Of a DNA stretch of 64,000 nt, positions 9,174 through 19,501 are shown piece by piece; the stretch's first letter is position 1; every line of letters begins with the position of its first letter. This DNA is from Stakelama saccharophila (lineage in GTDB: Bacteria > Pseudomonadota > Alphaproteobacteria > Sphingomonadales > Sphingomonadaceae). The notes under the pieces were generated by a model. That model ran no database searches, was not told the DNA's origin, and was given only the letters and a program-made list of their open reading frames with translations. The DNA is taken from positions 1,779,001 through 1,843,000 of the forward strand of contig NZ_CP135076.1 of assembly GCF_032229225.1 (NCBI RefSeq), written 5' to 3'. Both the position numbers and the translations under genes were made by a program.

Positions 9174-10766
9174 GTGGCGGTCTTGCTGACGGCCGCCTTC
9201 GCGGAGCCCGCGTCCGCAAGGGAAAGCCTGCCCGACCTGGCGGCCTATGTGAAAGCACGCGCGGCCGACGCCGATGGTGCGGTCGATGCGGCGGTTCGCG
9301 GCTATGACGAAGCGCTTGCGGCGAAGCCGGACAGCATCCTGGTCGCCATTCGTGCCTATCGCGAGGCGCTGTCCGCGGGGCGTTACGACCTCGCGCGCAG
9401 GGCGCTGAGCACATTGGAAGCCGCCGGTGTAGCGCCCAACGACGGCGCGGTGCTGCGCCTTGCGGACGCGGTGCGAGAGCGCAACTATGCCGCCGCAGAA
9501 CAGGCTATCGGCCGGATCGCGCAGGGACCGCTGGAATTCATCGTACCCAGCCTGCGCGCCTGGATCGCGTTCGACCGGGGTGAGCGGCATCCCGAATCCG
9601 CGCTGGAGCGATCGGACCAGAACGCGCTCGGCGCGCGCTATGCCGAAGAGCAACGCGCCTTGCTGACGATCGCACGCGGCGACGGCGGGCGCGGCGTCAA
9701 GATGTTGCAACCGCTGCTCGCGGCCGACAGCAGCAATCTCGACCTCAGATTGACGGCTTCGGCGATGCTGGCCGAGGACGGCAAGGAAGATGCGGCCAGA
9801 ACGCTGCTACCGGGCGACGGAACGGTGATGCGTCGCCTGCGTGAAAGGCTGCCGGAAAAGCAGCCCGGGGCCAGCATCGCGATTGCCGGCATCCTGAACG
9901 AGCTTGCCGCACGGCTGGACAGCGACCGTCTGCTGCCGCTCAACATCACTCTGGCGCGCGCGGCATTGTTGCTCGACCCGGAAAGCGATCGGACGCGGCT
10001 TGTGCTGGCGGACGCCTTGTCGCGGTCCGACGCGTCGGAAATCGCGCAGCAGATGCTGGGGGAGGTCGACGCCGACAGCGCTTTCGCCCCGGCGGCCAGC
10101 CAGGCGCGCGTCGCCGTGCTGCAACGCGCGGGCAAGGATGCCAGGGCGCTGGAGGTGGCGGCGGAACTCGCGCGATCGGACGGAGCCGACCTCGGAACCG
10201 TGCGGCACTATGCGGACCTCCTGATGAGCGCGGAGCACTATACGCAGGCCGCGGAAGCCTATGACCGGGCGATCGCGCTGGCCGGCGACGGTGCGAGCTG
10301 GGCGCTGTACCTGCAAAAGGGCGGCGCCCTGGAACAAGCGGGGCGGTGGGACGCAGCCCTGCCGCTGTTGCGCAAGGCTGCCGCCATGGCGCCGGACGAG
10401 CCGATCGTGCTCAATTATTTGGGATATGCGCAGGTCGAACGCGGCGAGAACCTGGCGGCCGCGGTCGATATGCTGGAACGGGCAAGCGATCTGCGTCCGG
10501 ACGATCCGTCGATTACCGATTCGCTGGGCTGGGCCTATTATCAGCGAGGCGAGACGCGCAAGGCGCTGCCGCTGCTGCAGCGTGCGGCCGAGGCGAGCCC
10601 CGCCGACGCCACCATCAACGAACATCTCGGCGATACCCTGTGGCGATCTGGCCGGCACTACGAAGCGCGCTATGCCTGGCAGGCGGCACGGGTGTTCGCG
10701 GACGGCGCCGATGCGGAACGTCTCGCGGAAAAGCTGGCGCTCGGCCTGAAGCGGGAACGGAACTGA
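9174..10766 (+). CDS. exported tetratricopeptide-repeat protein
   Basis: TPR-repeat protein of about 530 residues, probably a periplasmic or lipid-face scaffold. A signal-like hydrophobic stretch (AVLLTAAFAEPASA/RE) is followed by degenerate helical repeats. Clear TPRs lie near residues 340-500, including ALYLQKGGALEQAGRWDAAL, PIVLNYLGYAQVERGENLAA, SITDSLGWAYYQRGETRKAL and TINEHLGDTLWRSGRHYEAR. The start is unclear. GTG 9174 is the first standard codon, but it removes the basic CKR residues a signal peptide needs, and the strong GGAGGAGG lies far upstream. Adjacent to ispE by 3 bp. Confidence 0.85.
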   Translation: MAVLLTAAFAEPASARESLPDLAAYVKARAADADGAVDAAVRGYDEALAAKPDSILVAIRAYREALSAGRYDLARRALSTLEAAGVAPNDGAVLRLADAVRERNYAAAEQAIGRIAQGPLEFIVPSLRAWIAFDRGERHPESALERSDQNALGARYAEEQRALLTIARGDGGRGVKMLQPLLAADSSNLDLRLTASAMLAEDGKEDAARTLLPGDGTVMRRLRERLPEKQPGASIAIAGILNELAARLDSDRLLPLNITLARAALLLDPESDRTRLVLADALSRSDASEIAQQMLGEVDADSAFAPAASQARVAVLQRAGKDARALEVAAELARSDGADLGTVRHYADLLMSAEHYTQAAEAYDRAIALAGDGASWALYLQKGGALEQAGRWDAALPLLRKAAAMAPDEPIVLNYLGYAQVERGENLAAAVDMLERASDLRPDDPSITDSLGWAYYQRGETRKALPLLQRAAEASPADATINEHLGDTLWRSGRHYEARYAWQAARVFADGADAERLAEKLALGLKRERN

Positions 10767-10769
10767 CCC

Positions 10770-11600
10770 TTGATCACGGAAGTCGCAAGGGCGAAACTCA
10801 ACCTCGCCCTTCATATCCGGGCCAGGCGGCCGGACGGTTATCACGAGTTGGAAACGCTGTTCGCCTTCGTGGCGGACGGTGACCGCCTTACCCTGTCGGC
10901 GGCCGAGGCGGATTCGTTCGAGATCGTCGGACCGTTCGCCGTCGCACTCGCCGGCGAATCCGACAATCTGGTGCTGCGCGCCTTGGGGGCGTTTCGCCGA
11001 CGCTATGGCGTCGATGCGCCATTGGCGATCCGTCTCGACAAGCGACTGCCCGTGGCGTCGGGGATCGGCGGGGGATCGGCCGACGCGGCCGCAGCGCTGC
11101 GAGCGCTGGCGCGCCATTTCGACAGGGCGTTCGACACGCCCGACATGCTCCAATGCGGTCTTGAACTGGGATCGGACGTGCCCGCCTGTCTGTTGAGCAG
11201 GACCGTGCGGGGCAGCGGCCGCGGCGAGACACTCGTGCCGCTAGACGGGCCAGCAGGCATGCCGGTGTTGTTGGTCCATCCGGGAACGGCGCTTTCTACG
11301 GCCGCGGTATTCGCGGGCTGGCGCGGGATCGATCACGGACCGCTGCCGGACGGATCGGTACTGGAAGTGGCGCAGCGCGGTCGAAACGACCTTCAACCGC
11401 CTGCACAGACCCTTGCGCCCGTCATCGGCGAATGCCTCGATCTGATGCAGCGGCAGGACGGCGCGGTGCTGACACGTATGTCCGGCTCCGGCGCGACCTG
11501 CTTTTCGCTCTACGAGACCGCAGCGGCACGAAACACCGCTGCCGCTGCGATCGCTGCCGCCCGGCCCGACTGGTGGTTGCTGGAGACAGAACTGGTCTAG
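10770..11600 (+). CDS. ispE: 4-diphosphocytidyl-2-C-methyl-D-erythritol kinase
   Basis: GHMP-family kinase of 276 residues. It phosphorylates CDP-ME at the 2-hydroxyl in the cytoplasmic MEP isoprenoid pathway. The N-terminal AKLNLALHIRARRPDGYHEL carries the substrate-binding Lys and His. The ATP-binding glycine-rich loop SGIGGGSADAAAAL is near residue 95. The C-terminal SGSGATCFSLYE is GHMP motif 3. The start is TTG, 3 bp after the TPR stop, so it is likely read through from upstream. dxr of the same pathway lies at the other end of the window. Confidence 0.95.
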   Translation: MITEVARAKLNLALHIRARRPDGYHELETLFAFVADGDRLTLSAAEADSFEIVGPFAVALAGESDNLVLRALGAFRRRYGVDAPLAIRLDKRLPVASGIGGGSADAAAALRALARHFDRAFDTPDMLQCGLELGSDVPACLLSRTVRGSGRGETLVPLDGPAGMPVLLVHPGTALSTAAVFAGWRGIDHGPLPDGSVLEVAQRGRNDLQPPAQTLAPVIGECLDLMQRQDGAVLTRMSGSGATCFSLYETAAARNTAAAAIAAARPDWWLLETELV

Positions 11601-11657
11601 CCGGCGCTCGGCAGCGCCGGGTGACACCGGGCCGTTTTTCAGGCAAGCGCTGCGGCG

Positions 11658-12395
11658 ATGTTCGACTGCACACTGACCGATGGCGTCGCGACCATAACGC
11701 TCGACCGCCCGGAAGCCAGGAACGCCGTCGCGGTTCGGCATTGGCGCGAACTCGCCAGCCTGAGCGAAAAGATCGTGGGCGACGATGCAAGAGCGGTGGT
11801 CATCGCATCCGCGGTGCCGGGTATCTTCTCCGCCGGCGCGGACATGACCGAATTTGCGGAATTGCGGGATGATGCCGACCTGCGACCGGAGTTTCGCGCC
11901 GCCATGCGCCAGGGGATCGAGGCGGTTGCGGCGCTTCCCATGCCGGTGCTTGCGGCCGTCGACGGCGGCTGTTTCGGTGCGGCGGTCGCGTTGACCCTGG
12001 CATGCGACATCCGCATTGCCGGGCGCGATGCGATCTTTGCGACGACGCCGGCACGGCTGGGTCTGGGCTACCCGCGCGAGGATGTCGCCCGGTTGCTGGC
12101 GCTGGTCGGGCGGGGCGTTGCAGGTCGGATGCTGCTGGCGGGAGAACGCCTGGACGCCAGGGCGGCGAAGCGCATCGGCCTGGCCGAAGCCGCTGACGAC
12201 GACGCTGTTTCGGCCGCACGGGCGCTGGCCCGCATCATTGCCGACAATGATGCCGGCGCGGTCCGGTTGCTGAAGCAAACGCTTGCCGATCCCGACGACC
12301 AAGCGCTCGATCCCGCATTCGACGGCCAGTTCGGCACGTCCGGTTTCGCCGATCGGCTCGATACCTTCCTGAACAGGCGTGGCGGGGCACGATGA
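11658..12395 (+). CDS. enoyl-CoA hydratase/isomerase family protein
   Basis: Crotonase-fold protein of 245 residues. The family acts on acyl-CoA thioesters (hydration, isomerisation or related chemistry). The oxyanion-hole segments are AVPGIFSAGADMTEF near residues 53-67 and AAVDGGCFGAAVALTLACDIRIA near 100-122. The usual second catalytic Glu region reads GLGYPREDVARLL. Substrate cannot be read from sequence. It overlaps the next gene by 4 bp (ATGA). The ETF-QO upstream gives a fitting acyl-CoA oxidation context. Confidence 0.88.
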   Translation: MFDCTLTDGVATITLDRPEARNAVAVRHWRELASLSEKIVGDDARAVVIASAVPGIFSAGADMTEFAELRDDADLRPEFRAAMRQGIEAVAALPMPVLAAVDGGCFGAAVALTLACDIRIAGRDAIFATTPARLGLGYPREDVARLLALVGRGVAGRMLLAGERLDARAAKRIGLAEAADDDAVSAARALARIIADNDAGAVRLLKQTLADPDDQALDPAFDGQFGTSGFADRLDTFLNRRGGAR

Positions 12396-13129
12396 CCGAG
12401 ACGATACCCGAAATCATCGACGGCGCGGACCCATCGCTCCTGCTGCTGTGCGACCATGCGTCGAACCATGTGCCGGACGACATCGACCTCGGGATTGATG
12501 CCGCCCTGCTCGACAAGCATGTCGGCGTTGACATCGGCGCCGCCGCCTTGACGCGCGAGCTGTCGATCCGATTGCTTGCGCCGGCGGTTCTCGCCACCGT
12601 CTCCCGGCTCGTGATCGACCTGCACCGCGAACCGGATCATCCGGGCCTGGCGCCGGCCATCACCGATGGCCATGATATTCCCGGCAATCACGGATATAAC
12701 AGGGAAGGGCGTATCGCCCGGTTCCACAAGCCCTATCACCGGACGATCGCCACGGAAATCACCCGCCATCGCCCGTCGCTGCTCGTCGCGATCCACAGCT
12801 TCACCGCGCAGATGGCGAGCGGCGGCGGCCTTCGTCCCTGGCAGGTCGGCGTGCTCTACAATCGCGACGACCGGGCGGCGCGGTTTGCGTTCGCCGCGCT
12901 CCGCAACGCCGGAGTGGTTACCGGCGATAACGAGCCCTATTCCGGGCGCAGCCTGAACGCGACGCTGAATCGGCATGGCGAGGCGAGAGGCATCCCATGC
13001 GTGTCGCTGGAAATTCGCAACGACCTGATCGCGGAACCCGAAGGCGTAGCGTATTGGAGCGACATCATAGAGGCGGCGCTGGGAAAAGTTCGTAATGGTC
13101 TTGCGTCGAAAGGGGTATCCGCGACATAG
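12392..13129 (+). CDS. N-formylglutamate amidohydrolase family protein
   Basis: Protein of 245 residues of the FGase/HutG family, metal-dependent hydrolases that release formate from N-formylglutamate or act on related N-acyl amides. Recognisable segments are LLLCDHASNHVPDD near residue 15, SRLVIDLHREPDHPG, GYNREGRIARFHKPYH, LVAIHSFTAQ and CVSLEIRNDLI. No other histidine-degradation gene is nearby, so a role in the Hut pathway is not supported by context. Translationally coupled to the enoyl-CoA hydratase gene. Confidence 0.88.
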   Translation: MTETIPEIIDGADPSLLLLCDHASNHVPDDIDLGIDAALLDKHVGVDIGAAALTRELSIRLLAPAVLATVSRLVIDLHREPDHPGLAPAITDGHDIPGNHGYNREGRIARFHKPYHRTIATEITRHRPSLLVAIHSFTAQMASGGGLRPWQVGVLYNRDDRAARFAFAALRNAGVVTGDNEPYSGRSLNATLNRHGEARGIPCVSLEIRNDLIAEPEGVAYWSDIIEAALGKVRNGLASKGVSAT

Positions 13130-13138
13130 GCTGTCGCC

Positions 13139-14860
13139 ATGACCCAGAAATTCGACAAAACCCGCCTGCCCAGCCGCCACGTATCGGTCGGACCCGAACG
13201 CGCACCGCACCGCAGCTATTATTACGCGATGGGCCTCTCCGAAGAGGATATCGCCAAACCCTTCGTCGCGCTGGCCAGCGCCGGCAATGACAGTGCGCCC
13301 TGCAACACCACCCTGAACGCCCAGGCCGATGCGGCGCGCGAAGGGGTGACCGCAGGCGGCGGCACGCCGCGCCGTTTCAACACGATCACCGTGACGGACG
13401 GCATCGCCATGGGCCACCAGGGGATGAAATCCTCACTCGTCAGCCGGGAAGTCATCGCGGATTCGGTCGAGCTGAGCGTTCGCGGCCATTGCTATGATGC
13501 GCTTGTCGGCTTTGCCGGCTGCGACAAGTCATTACCGGGCATGATGATGGCAATGCTGCGGCTGAACGTACCGTCGATCTTCGTATATGGCGGCTCCATC
13601 CTGCCGGGTCGCTTCGATGATCGCGACGTCACCGTGGTCGACGTGTTCGAGGCGGTGGGTCAGCACGCTGCCGGCAACTGTCCGCTGCAGGAACTGGTCG
13701 CGCTGGAAAAGGTCGCGTGTCCGGGCCACGGCGCCTGCGGTGGCCAGTTCACCGCCAACACGATGGCATGCGTGGGCGAGGCGATCGGCCTGTCGCTGCC
13801 CAATTCCAACATGGTGCCGGCGCCTTATGCCAGCCGCGAGGAAATCGCGATCGCGGCGGGCGCGCAGGTGATGGAACTGGTCGCGGCGAATCTACGCCCG
13901 CGCGACATCTGCACGCGCGAGGCTTTCGTGAACGCCGCGCGCGTCGTCGCGGCCACCGGCGGTTCGACCAATGCCGCGCTGCACCTGCCTGCGATGGCCA
14001 ATGAAGCAGGCATCGCATTCGACCTGTTCGACGTTGCAGAGATATTCAAATCAACGCCTTACATCGCGGACCTCAAACCCGGTGGCCGCTATGTGGCCAA
14101 GGACATGCACGAAGCGGGCGGCGTTTACATGCTGATGAAGACCATGCTGTCCGGCGGGTATCTGGACGGGAATTGCATGACCGTGACCGGGCGGACACTG
14201 GGCGAGAATATCGACCGCGTCACCTGGAATCCCGACCAGAAGGTGATCCACGACATCAAGACGCCGCTGTCGCCGACCGGTGGCGTCGTCGGGCTCCGCG
14301 GGAGCCTGGCGCCCGAGGGAGCGATCGTGAAGGTTGCCGGAATGAAGCGGTTGCAGTTCGAGGGGCCGGCGCGTGTCTTCGATTGCGAGGAGGACGCGTT
14401 CCGTGCCGTGGAGGATCGCGATGTCGCCGAAGGAGCGGTGATCGTCATCCGGTATGAAGGCCCCAAAGGCGGCCCCGGTATGCGGGAGATGCTGGCGACG
14501 ACCGCCGCACTCTATGGACAGGGTATGGGCGAAAAGGTCGCGTTGATCACCGACGGGCGGTTTTCGGGCGGCACCCGGGGATTCTGTATCGGTCATGTCG
14601 GCCCCGAAGCCGCGGCCGGCGGCCCGATCGCGCTGGTCGAAGACGGCGACGTCATCCGGATCGACGCCCAGGCCGGCACCATCGATCTGGACGTCGAAGA
14701 CACCGTGCTGAAACAGCGTCGGGCGAATTGGCAAAACCCGGTGAACGACTATCAGGCCGGCGCGCTCTGGCGCTATTCGCAAAATGTCGGTTCGGCCTGT
14801 AAGGGTGCCGTGACGCACCCCGGAGCAAGGACCGAACGCCATGTATATGCGGATATCTAG
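13139..14860 (+). CDS. ilvD: dihydroxy-acid dehydratase
   Basis: IlvD/Edd-family Fe-S dehydratase of 573 residues. It converts 2,3-dihydroxy-3-methyl acids to 2-keto acids in valine, leucine and isoleucine synthesis. The cluster-binding cysteines are seen in SAPCNTT (about 55), [13 protein letters not shown] (about 128) and [16 protein letters not shown] (about 195-201). The C-terminal [19 protein letters not shown] is also conserved. Length is normal for the family. The start overlaps nothing, sits 9 bp after the previous stop, and lacks a clear Shine-Dalgarno. TAGGCT ends 6 bp before the ATG, but no -35 is properly spaced. The 3' end overlaps the next gene by 20 bp. Confidence 0.96.
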   Translation: MTQKFDKTRLPSRHVSVGPERAPHRSYYYAMGLSEEDIAKPFVALASAGNDSAPCNTTLNAQADAAREGVTAGGGTPRRFNTITVTDGIAMGHQGMKSSLVSREVIADSVELSVRGHCYDALVGFAGCDKSLPGMMMAMLRLNVPSIFVYGGSILPGRFDDRDVTVVDVFEAVGQHAAGNCPLQELVALEKVACPGHGACGGQFTANTMACVGEAIGLSLPNSNMVPAPYASREEIAIAAGAQVMELVAANLRPRDICTREAFVNAARVVAATGGSTNAALHLPAMANEAGIAFDLFDVAEIFKSTPYIADLKPGGRYVAKDMHEAGGVYMLMKTMLSGGYLDGNCMTVTGRTLGENIDRVTWNPDQKVIHDIKTPLSPTGGVVGLRGSLAPEGAIVKVAGMKRLQFEGPARVFDCEEDAFRAVEDRDVAEGAVIVIRYEGPKGGPGMREMLATTAALYGQGMGEKVALITDGRFSGGTRGFCIGHVGPEAAAGGPIALVEDGDVIRIDAQAGTIDLDVEDTVLKQRRANWQNPVNDYQAGALWRYSQNVGSACKGAVTHPGARTERHVYADI

Positions 14861-15209
14861 CGCACTGCTGCTCGGATTGTCGCTCACCTCGTGCGGCGGT
14901 GGTTCGGGGGATTCCGAAGAAACCGCCTCTGCCGAGCGCGTGTCGTGTGCGGTGGGAGACGCCACCGATTTTACCCGCGTCTGCACGCTCGACCGCTCCA
15001 TGACCGACGACGGGCTGGTATTGACGATCCACCATCCCGACGGCGGCTTTCACAGGCTGCGCGTGACGACGGACGGTCGCGGAGTCGTGCCCGCGGACGG
15101 AGCGACGAATGCCGATATACGGATAATCGGCGATCACCAGATCGAGGTCGCGATGCCGGATGCACGCTACCGTCTGCCCGCCACTATCGGCGACGTTTCC
15201 GAATCGTGA
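14841..15209 (+). CDS. small predicted lipoprotein of unknown function
   Basis: Protein of 122 residues with a short lipoprotein signal peptide: [18 protein letters not shown], with the lipobox LTSC at about residues 15-18. A Gly/Ser/Glu-rich linker follows, then a compact beta-rich domain with two cysteines (CAVGD, CTLDR), probably disulfide-linked. I do not recognise a family. The start lies within the last 20 bp of ilvD with AAGGA 10 bp upstream. The stop overlaps the GTG of the next gene (GTGA), so it is translated as part of the ilvD-nnr operon. Confidence 0.75.
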   Translation: MYMRISSALLLGLSLTSCGGGSGDSEETASAERVSCAVGDATDFTRVCTLDRSMTDDGLVLTIHHPDGGFHRLRVTTDGRGVVPADGATNADIRIIGDHQIEVAMPDARYRLPATIGDVSES

Positions 15210-16609
15210 GCCGACCGCCAACCGGCGTCCCGGTCGTGACCGCAGAGCAGATGCGGACGGCAGAACAGCGCTGTTTCGACGCCGGAATCGACCAGGCGAC
15301 GCTGATGGAGCGGGCCGGAACCGCCGTCGCGCGCGAGGCGATGCGGTTTGCGCTCGGCCGTCCGGTGCTGGTCCTCGCAGGGCCGGGGAATAACGGCGGC
15401 GATGCCTATGCCGCGGCCCGGTTGCTGCATTCGTGGGGATGTGACGTCACGGTTGCCGCGCTGGGCAGCAAGAAATCGGGTGCCGCTGCCGATATGCGCC
15501 GCCGCTGGACGGGCCCGACGGTCGCGCTGGCGGATGCTGCGCCGCGCGCGGTTCTGGTCGATGGGCTGTTCGGCACCGGAATGTCGCGCCCGCTGGAAAC
15601 CGACGTGCGCGAGGCACTGCACCGGCTGGTCGGCGCGGCCGATTTCAGCCTGGCAATCGATCTGCCTTCTGGCCTGGCGACGGACAGCGGCGAGGATCTG
15701 GGGTTAGCGCCCGTTTCGGCCACCTGCGCACTGGGCGCGTTGAAGCCCGCGCATGTGTTGATGCCGGGCGCGGCCTGTTGCGGCCATGTTCGCCTGGTCG
15801 ATATCGACATTGCCTGCCCGGATTCCACGCGAACGATCGCCCGACCGCGATTGACGCCACCCGCGCGCGACGCACACAAATATCGCCGCGGCATGGTTGC
15901 GGTGGTGGCCGGCGCCATGCCCGGTGCGGCGCATCTGGCGGCGCGGGCGACGCTGCATGCCGGGGCGGGCTATGTCCTGCTCGCAAGCGGCGATCCGCAA
16001 CATCGAAGTCCCGACGCTCTCGTGCGCCGCAAGATTGCCGACGCCGATGATCTGGCGGAACTGCTGGCGGATGCGCGGATCGGGGCGGCGGTGATCGGCC
16101 CCGGGCTCGGCAGCGGCAATCATGCACGCGCATTGCTGGACGCGGCACTGGCCAGCGATCGTCCGCTGATCATCGACGGCGACGCGCTGACCTTGCTCGG
16201 CGAAGACGCGGTGCGCCGGCTATCGACGCGGGATGCGCGATCCTGGCTCACCCCGCATGAGGGAGAATTCGTCCGTCTTTTCGGCGATGGCGGCGGCAAC
16301 AAGATCGACCGCACCCGACAGGCGGCGCAGCGGGCTGGAGCAACGATCGTCCACAAGGGGCCGGATACCGTCATTGCCGACCCGGACGGCAATGTTCATA
16401 TCGCCGATACCGGCACCTCATGGCTCTCGACGGCAGGGACGGGCGACGTACTGGCCGGCATTTGCGGGGCGAGAATGGCCTGTGGAGACGAGAGCGCTGC
16501 CGATGCAGCGATATGGCTGCACGCCCGCGCGGCACGCCTGACCGGTGCTGCCTTCATGGCCGACGATATCGTCGCACCCATCGCGAGTGCGGTCGCCGAA
16601 TGTCTCTAG
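15206..16609 (+). CDS. nnr: bifunctional NAD(P)H-hydrate epimerase / dehydratase
   Basis: Two-domain NADHX repair enzyme of 467 residues. The N-terminal epimerase (YjeF_N) has AGPGNNGGDAYAAARLL near residue 55 and IDLPSGLATDSGED. The C-terminal ADP-dependent dehydratase (YjeF_C, ribokinase-like) has AVIGPGLGSGNHAR, WLTPHEGEFVRLFGD and STAGTGDVLAGICGA. It restores NAD(P)H damaged by hydration, in the cytoplasm. I chose the GTG start that overlaps the lipoprotein stop. The frame is open far upstream inside that gene, but those residues are unconserved. Confidence 0.93.
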   Translation: MSRPPTGVPVVTAEQMRTAEQRCFDAGIDQATLMERAGTAVAREAMRFALGRPVLVLAGPGNNGGDAYAAARLLHSWGCDVTVAALGSKKSGAAADMRRRWTGPTVALADAAPRAVLVDGLFGTGMSRPLETDVREALHRLVGAADFSLAIDLPSGLATDSGEDLGLAPVSATCALGALKPAHVLMPGAACCGHVRLVDIDIACPDSTRTIARPRLTPPARDAHKYRRGMVAVVAGAMPGAAHLAARATLHAGAGYVLLASGDPQHRSPDALVRRKIADADDLAELLADARIGAAVIGPGLGSGNHARALLDAALASDRPLIIDGDALTLLGEDAVRRLSTRDARSWLTPHEGEFVRLFGDGGGNKIDRTRQAAQRAGATIVHKGPDTVIADPDGNVHIADTGTSWLSTAGTGDVLAGICGARMACGDESAADAAIWLHARAARLTGAAFMADDIVAPIASAVAECL

Positions 16610-17811
16610 GCGACGACGGCGAATGCGTCCGGTTCGTGGCGGCACGCGGCGACGGTGTCACCGGCGACGGCCGGCATGTACCGCTCACCGCCCCGGGGGA
16701 CCGTGTCACCGCGGACGGCGATATTACGCGGGGGCCGCACCATGTGACACCGCCATGCCGTCACTTCCCGGAATGCGGAGGGTGCCAACTGCAGCATCTG
16801 GATGAGGAGAGTTATCGCCGCTTCCTGTGCGATCGGGTGGCGGGCGCACTGCGCCAGCACGGACTGGAAACGGCGATAGAACAGCCGCATCTGTCGCCGC
16901 CACGCAGCCGCCGCCGCGCCACGCTTCATGCGGAGCGGCAGGGAAAACGAATCCGCCTGGGCTTTACCGAAAGTCGGAGCCATCAGGTGATCGACATGCG
17001 CGAATGCCACATCCTGACGCCCGACCTGTTCGCGCTGGTGGCGCCGTTGCGCGGTCTGCTCGATGCGCTGCTGCCGAAAAAGGGCAGGGCGGACGTGCAA
17101 TTGACGTGCGTCGATCAGGGCGTGGATGTCGTTCTGGCCGGTGTAAGCGTCGCCGGTTTGCGGTCCCTGGAAGCGCTTACGACCTTCGCCGAACGTCAGA
17201 AGCTGGCCCGGCTTTGTGTCGATGAAGGCCTGGGACCGGAGCCGCGCTGGGAACCGCGTCCGGTCACGATTACGCTGAGCGGTGTTCCCGTCCCGTTTCC
17301 AGCCGGCGGCTTCTTGCAGGCGACGTGCGAGGGGGAGGCGGCGCTGATCGCGGCGGCGCAAGCGGCGGTGGGGCAGGCCGGCACCATTGCCGATCTGTTT
17401 GCAGGCCTCGGCACCCTCACCTTCGGACTGGGGCGCCGCCGGATCTATGCCGCAGAGGCTTCGCGCGAGGCGATCGCTGGCCTGAAGTCCGCCGCCGACG
17501 CCGCCGGCTTGCAGGTGTTCGCCGACCACCGCGATCTCTACCGCCGACCGCTCGGCAGCTCGGAATTGGACCGGTTCGATGCCGCGATTCTCGATCCGCC
17601 GCGGGCGGGCGCGAGAGAACAGGCGGCCACGATCGCGCGATCCACTCTTCCAAGGCTATGCTATATTTCTTGTAATCCCAACACGTTTGCTCGTGATGCT
17701 GCAATAATTTGCGAAGGTGGTTTTCGGTTGGAATGGGTGCGGCCGGTGGGGCAGTTTCGCTGGTCGACGCATGTCGAGCTGGCGGCATGCTTCACGCGTC
17801 AATCCGGATAG
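16600..17811 (+). CDS. class I SAM-dependent 23S rRNA (uracil-5-)-methyltransferase, RlmD-like
   Basis: RumA/RlmD-type RNA m5U methyltransferase of 403 residues. The 4Fe-4S ligands are [10 protein letters not shown] (about 52-61) plus the Cys of MRECHILTP (about 135). The SAM-binding [15 protein letters not shown] is near 265, DPPRAGA near 335, and the nucleophilic Cys in [13 protein letters not shown] near 357. The N-terminal TRAM-like segment is short. Which uridine is modified cannot be told from sequence. It overlaps the nnr end by 10 bp and converges on truA with a 13 bp overlap of 3' ends. Confidence 0.9.
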   Translation: MSLGDDGECVRFVAARGDGVTGDGRHVPLTAPGDRVTADGDITRGPHHVTPPCRHFPECGGCQLQHLDEESYRRFLCDRVAGALRQHGLETAIEQPHLSPPRSRRRATLHAERQGKRIRLGFTESRSHQVIDMRECHILTPDLFALVAPLRGLLDALLPKKGRADVQLTCVDQGVDVVLAGVSVAGLRSLEALTTFAERQKLARLCVDEGLGPEPRWEPRPVTITLSGVPVPFPAGGFLQATCEGEAALIAAAQAAVGQAGTIADLFAGLGTLTFGLGRRRIYAAEASREAIAGLKSAADAAGLQVFADHRDLYRRPLGSSELDRFDAAILDPPRAGAREQAATIARSTLPRLCYISCNPNTFARDAAIICEGGFRLEWVRPVGQFRWSTHVELAACFTRQSG

Positions 17812-18542
17812 ACGGCGCGAACGAAATACAGCCCGTCGGGTGGCGCGTTCAGCCCCAATGCGGCGCGATCGCGCGCATGAAGCGCTGCCGCCATGTCGTC
17901 GGGCGACCATTTGCCGTAGCCCACCAACGCCAGGCATCCGACCATCGAGCGCACCTGGTGATGCAGGAACGACCGCGCCTCCGCCGTCACTACCAGGCGG
18001 TCGCCGGTCCGTGTCACCTCCAGCCTGTCGAGCGTCTTGAGCGGGCTGCGCGACTGGCAGTGGGCGGAGCGGAAGGTGGTGAAATCATGGCGGCCGATCA
18101 GATGTTGCGCCGCGCGGTGCATCGCTTCGGCATCGAGCGGCTGTGCCAGCCGCCATGCCAGGCCCGCTTCGAAGGTCAGCGGCGCCCGCCGGTTGACGAT
18201 ATGATATTCATAGGCGCGCCCGGTGCAGGAAAAGCGGGCGTGCCAATCCGGCGCCACCGTCTCGCAGGCGGTGACCGCGACCGGATCGGGGAGGAGCTTT
18301 GCATTGATGCCGGCCATCAGGCGATGGGAGGCGATATCCTTTGCGACGTCGCAATGCGCCCGCATCGCGCGGGCGTGAACCCCGGCATCGGTGCGACCGG
18401 CGGCGTGCATGGTTACCGTCTCGCCCGTAATCGCCGCGACCGCGGTTTCGAGCGCCTGCTGCACGCTGGGCCCGTGCGCCTGACGCTGCCAGCCCATGAA
18501 GGGCCGGCCGTCGAACTCGACGGTAAATGCGAAGCGGGTCAT
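17799..18542 (-). CDS. truA: tRNA pseudouridine synthase A
   Basis: TruA of 247 residues, which makes pseudouridine at tRNA positions 38-40. The catalytic Asp52 lies in [22 protein letters not shown] and [20 protein letters not shown] are typical. The start is the ATG overlapping the fmt stop as ATGA. The frame stays open upstream through fmt, but that part is fmt read in another frame. Downstream partner of fmt in a two-gene minus-strand operon. Confidence 0.95.
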   Translation of the reverse strand: MTRFAFTVEFDGRPFMGWQRQAHGPSVQQALETAVAAITGETVTMHAAGRTDAGVHARAMRAHCDVAKDIASHRLMAGINAKLLPDPVAVTACETVAPDWHARFSCTGRAYEYHIVNRRAPLTFEAGLAWRLAQPLDAEAMHRAAQHLIGRHDFTTFRSAHCQSRSPLKTLDRLEVTRTGDRLVVTAEARSFLHHQVRSMVGCLALVGYGKWSPDDMAAALHARDRAALGLNAPPDGLYFVRAVYPD

Positions 18543-19444
18543 GCCAGACCGGCACCTGTGGGAATGGGAAAGCCGCGCAGCAAGTCCGTAGCCGTCATGG
18601 CGCCACGTCCTGCCCGCTGCACCGTCTCCGCCCGTATCGCGCCGGTTCCGCAAGCGATGGTCAGGCGGTCGTCCAATACCGTTCCCGCCACCCCCTCGTC
18701 CGCGGTGCACGTCGCGGAAAGGATGCGGATACGATCGCCACGATATTCGAAGAAGGCGCCGGGCACGGGATTGAATGCGCGCACCTGACGTTCGACCTCG
18801 TCGGCGGGACGGGAAAAGTCGAGCCGCGCCTCGGCCTTGGCGATCTTCGGCGCGTGGGTGACGCCATCGGCCGCTTGCGGGACGGGCGGAAAGGCAGCCG
18901 CGTCTGCCAAAACCTTTACCATCAGCGCCGCCCCCATGGCGGCCAGTTCGGTGGTGAGGTCGCCCGCCGTCTTGCCGTCGATCGGCGTGCGTGCTTCCAG
19001 ACGCACGGGGCCGGTGTCCAGGCCCGCTTCCATCTGCATGATGCCGACGCCGGTTTCGCGATCGCCGGCGAGAATCGCCCGCTGAACCGGCGCTGCGCCA
19101 CGCCAGCGCGGCAGGAGCGAGGCATGGACGTTCAGGCACCCGAGCGCCGGTGCATCGAGGACGGGGCGGGGCAGGATCAGGCCGTAGGCGGCGACGACGG
19201 CCGCATCGGCCCCGGCCGCGGCGAATTCGGCCTGGGCGTCGCCATCTCGCAGGGACGACGGCGTGCGCACCGCGATGCCCAGCGCCTCCGCCCGGCGGTG
19301 GACGGGGGAAGGGGACAGCGCCTTTCCGCGGCCCGCTCGCCGGGGCGGCTGGCTATAGACGGCTGTGACGTCATGCCCCGCTGCGACCACGGCGTCCAGG
19401 ACAGGTACGGCGAATTCGGGGGTTCCCATGAAGATGATGCGCAT
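18539..19444 (-). CDS. fmt: methionyl-tRNA formyltransferase
   Basis: Fmt of 301 residues. It formylates initiator Met-tRNA using 10-formyl-THF in the cytoplasm. The N-terminal [16 protein letters not shown], the catalytic-region [15 protein letters not shown] (Asn-x-His) near residue 105 and [10 protein letters not shown] identify the formyltransferase domain. The C-terminal OB-like domain begins near 205 ([14 protein letters not shown]). Its usual partner def is 0.7 kb away on the opposite strand, beyond recR, rather than adjacent. The start is the ATG at the conserved N-terminus. The 57 bp to recR must hold both divergent start signals. Confidence 0.96.
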   Translation of the reverse strand: MRIIFMGTPEFAVPVLDAVVAAGHDVTAVYSQPPRRAGRGKALSPSPVHRRAEALGIAVRTPSSLRDGDAQAEFAAAGADAAVVAAYGLILPRPVLDAPALGCLNVHASLLPRWRGAAPVQRAILAGDRETGVGIMQMEAGLDTGPVRLEARTPIDGKTAGDLTTELAAMGAALMVKVLADAAAFPPVPQAADGVTHAPKIAKAEARLDFSRPADEVERQVRAFNPVPGAFFEYRGDRIRILSATCTADEGVAGTVLDDRLTIACGTGAIRAETVQRAGRGAMTATDLLRGFPIPTGAGLA

Positions 19445-19501
19445 GGGCCCATGCTCAAACGTCTGGCGGGCATGGACGCAACCCCCTATCTTCGCCGGAC
19501 C

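Noticed and set aside
13127..13141. TAGGCT-6-ATG in front of ilvD as another leaderless promoter
   Set aside because: The only -35-like hexamer (TTGCGT) is 20 bp upstream, too far, and ilvD can be transcribed from the upstream operon.
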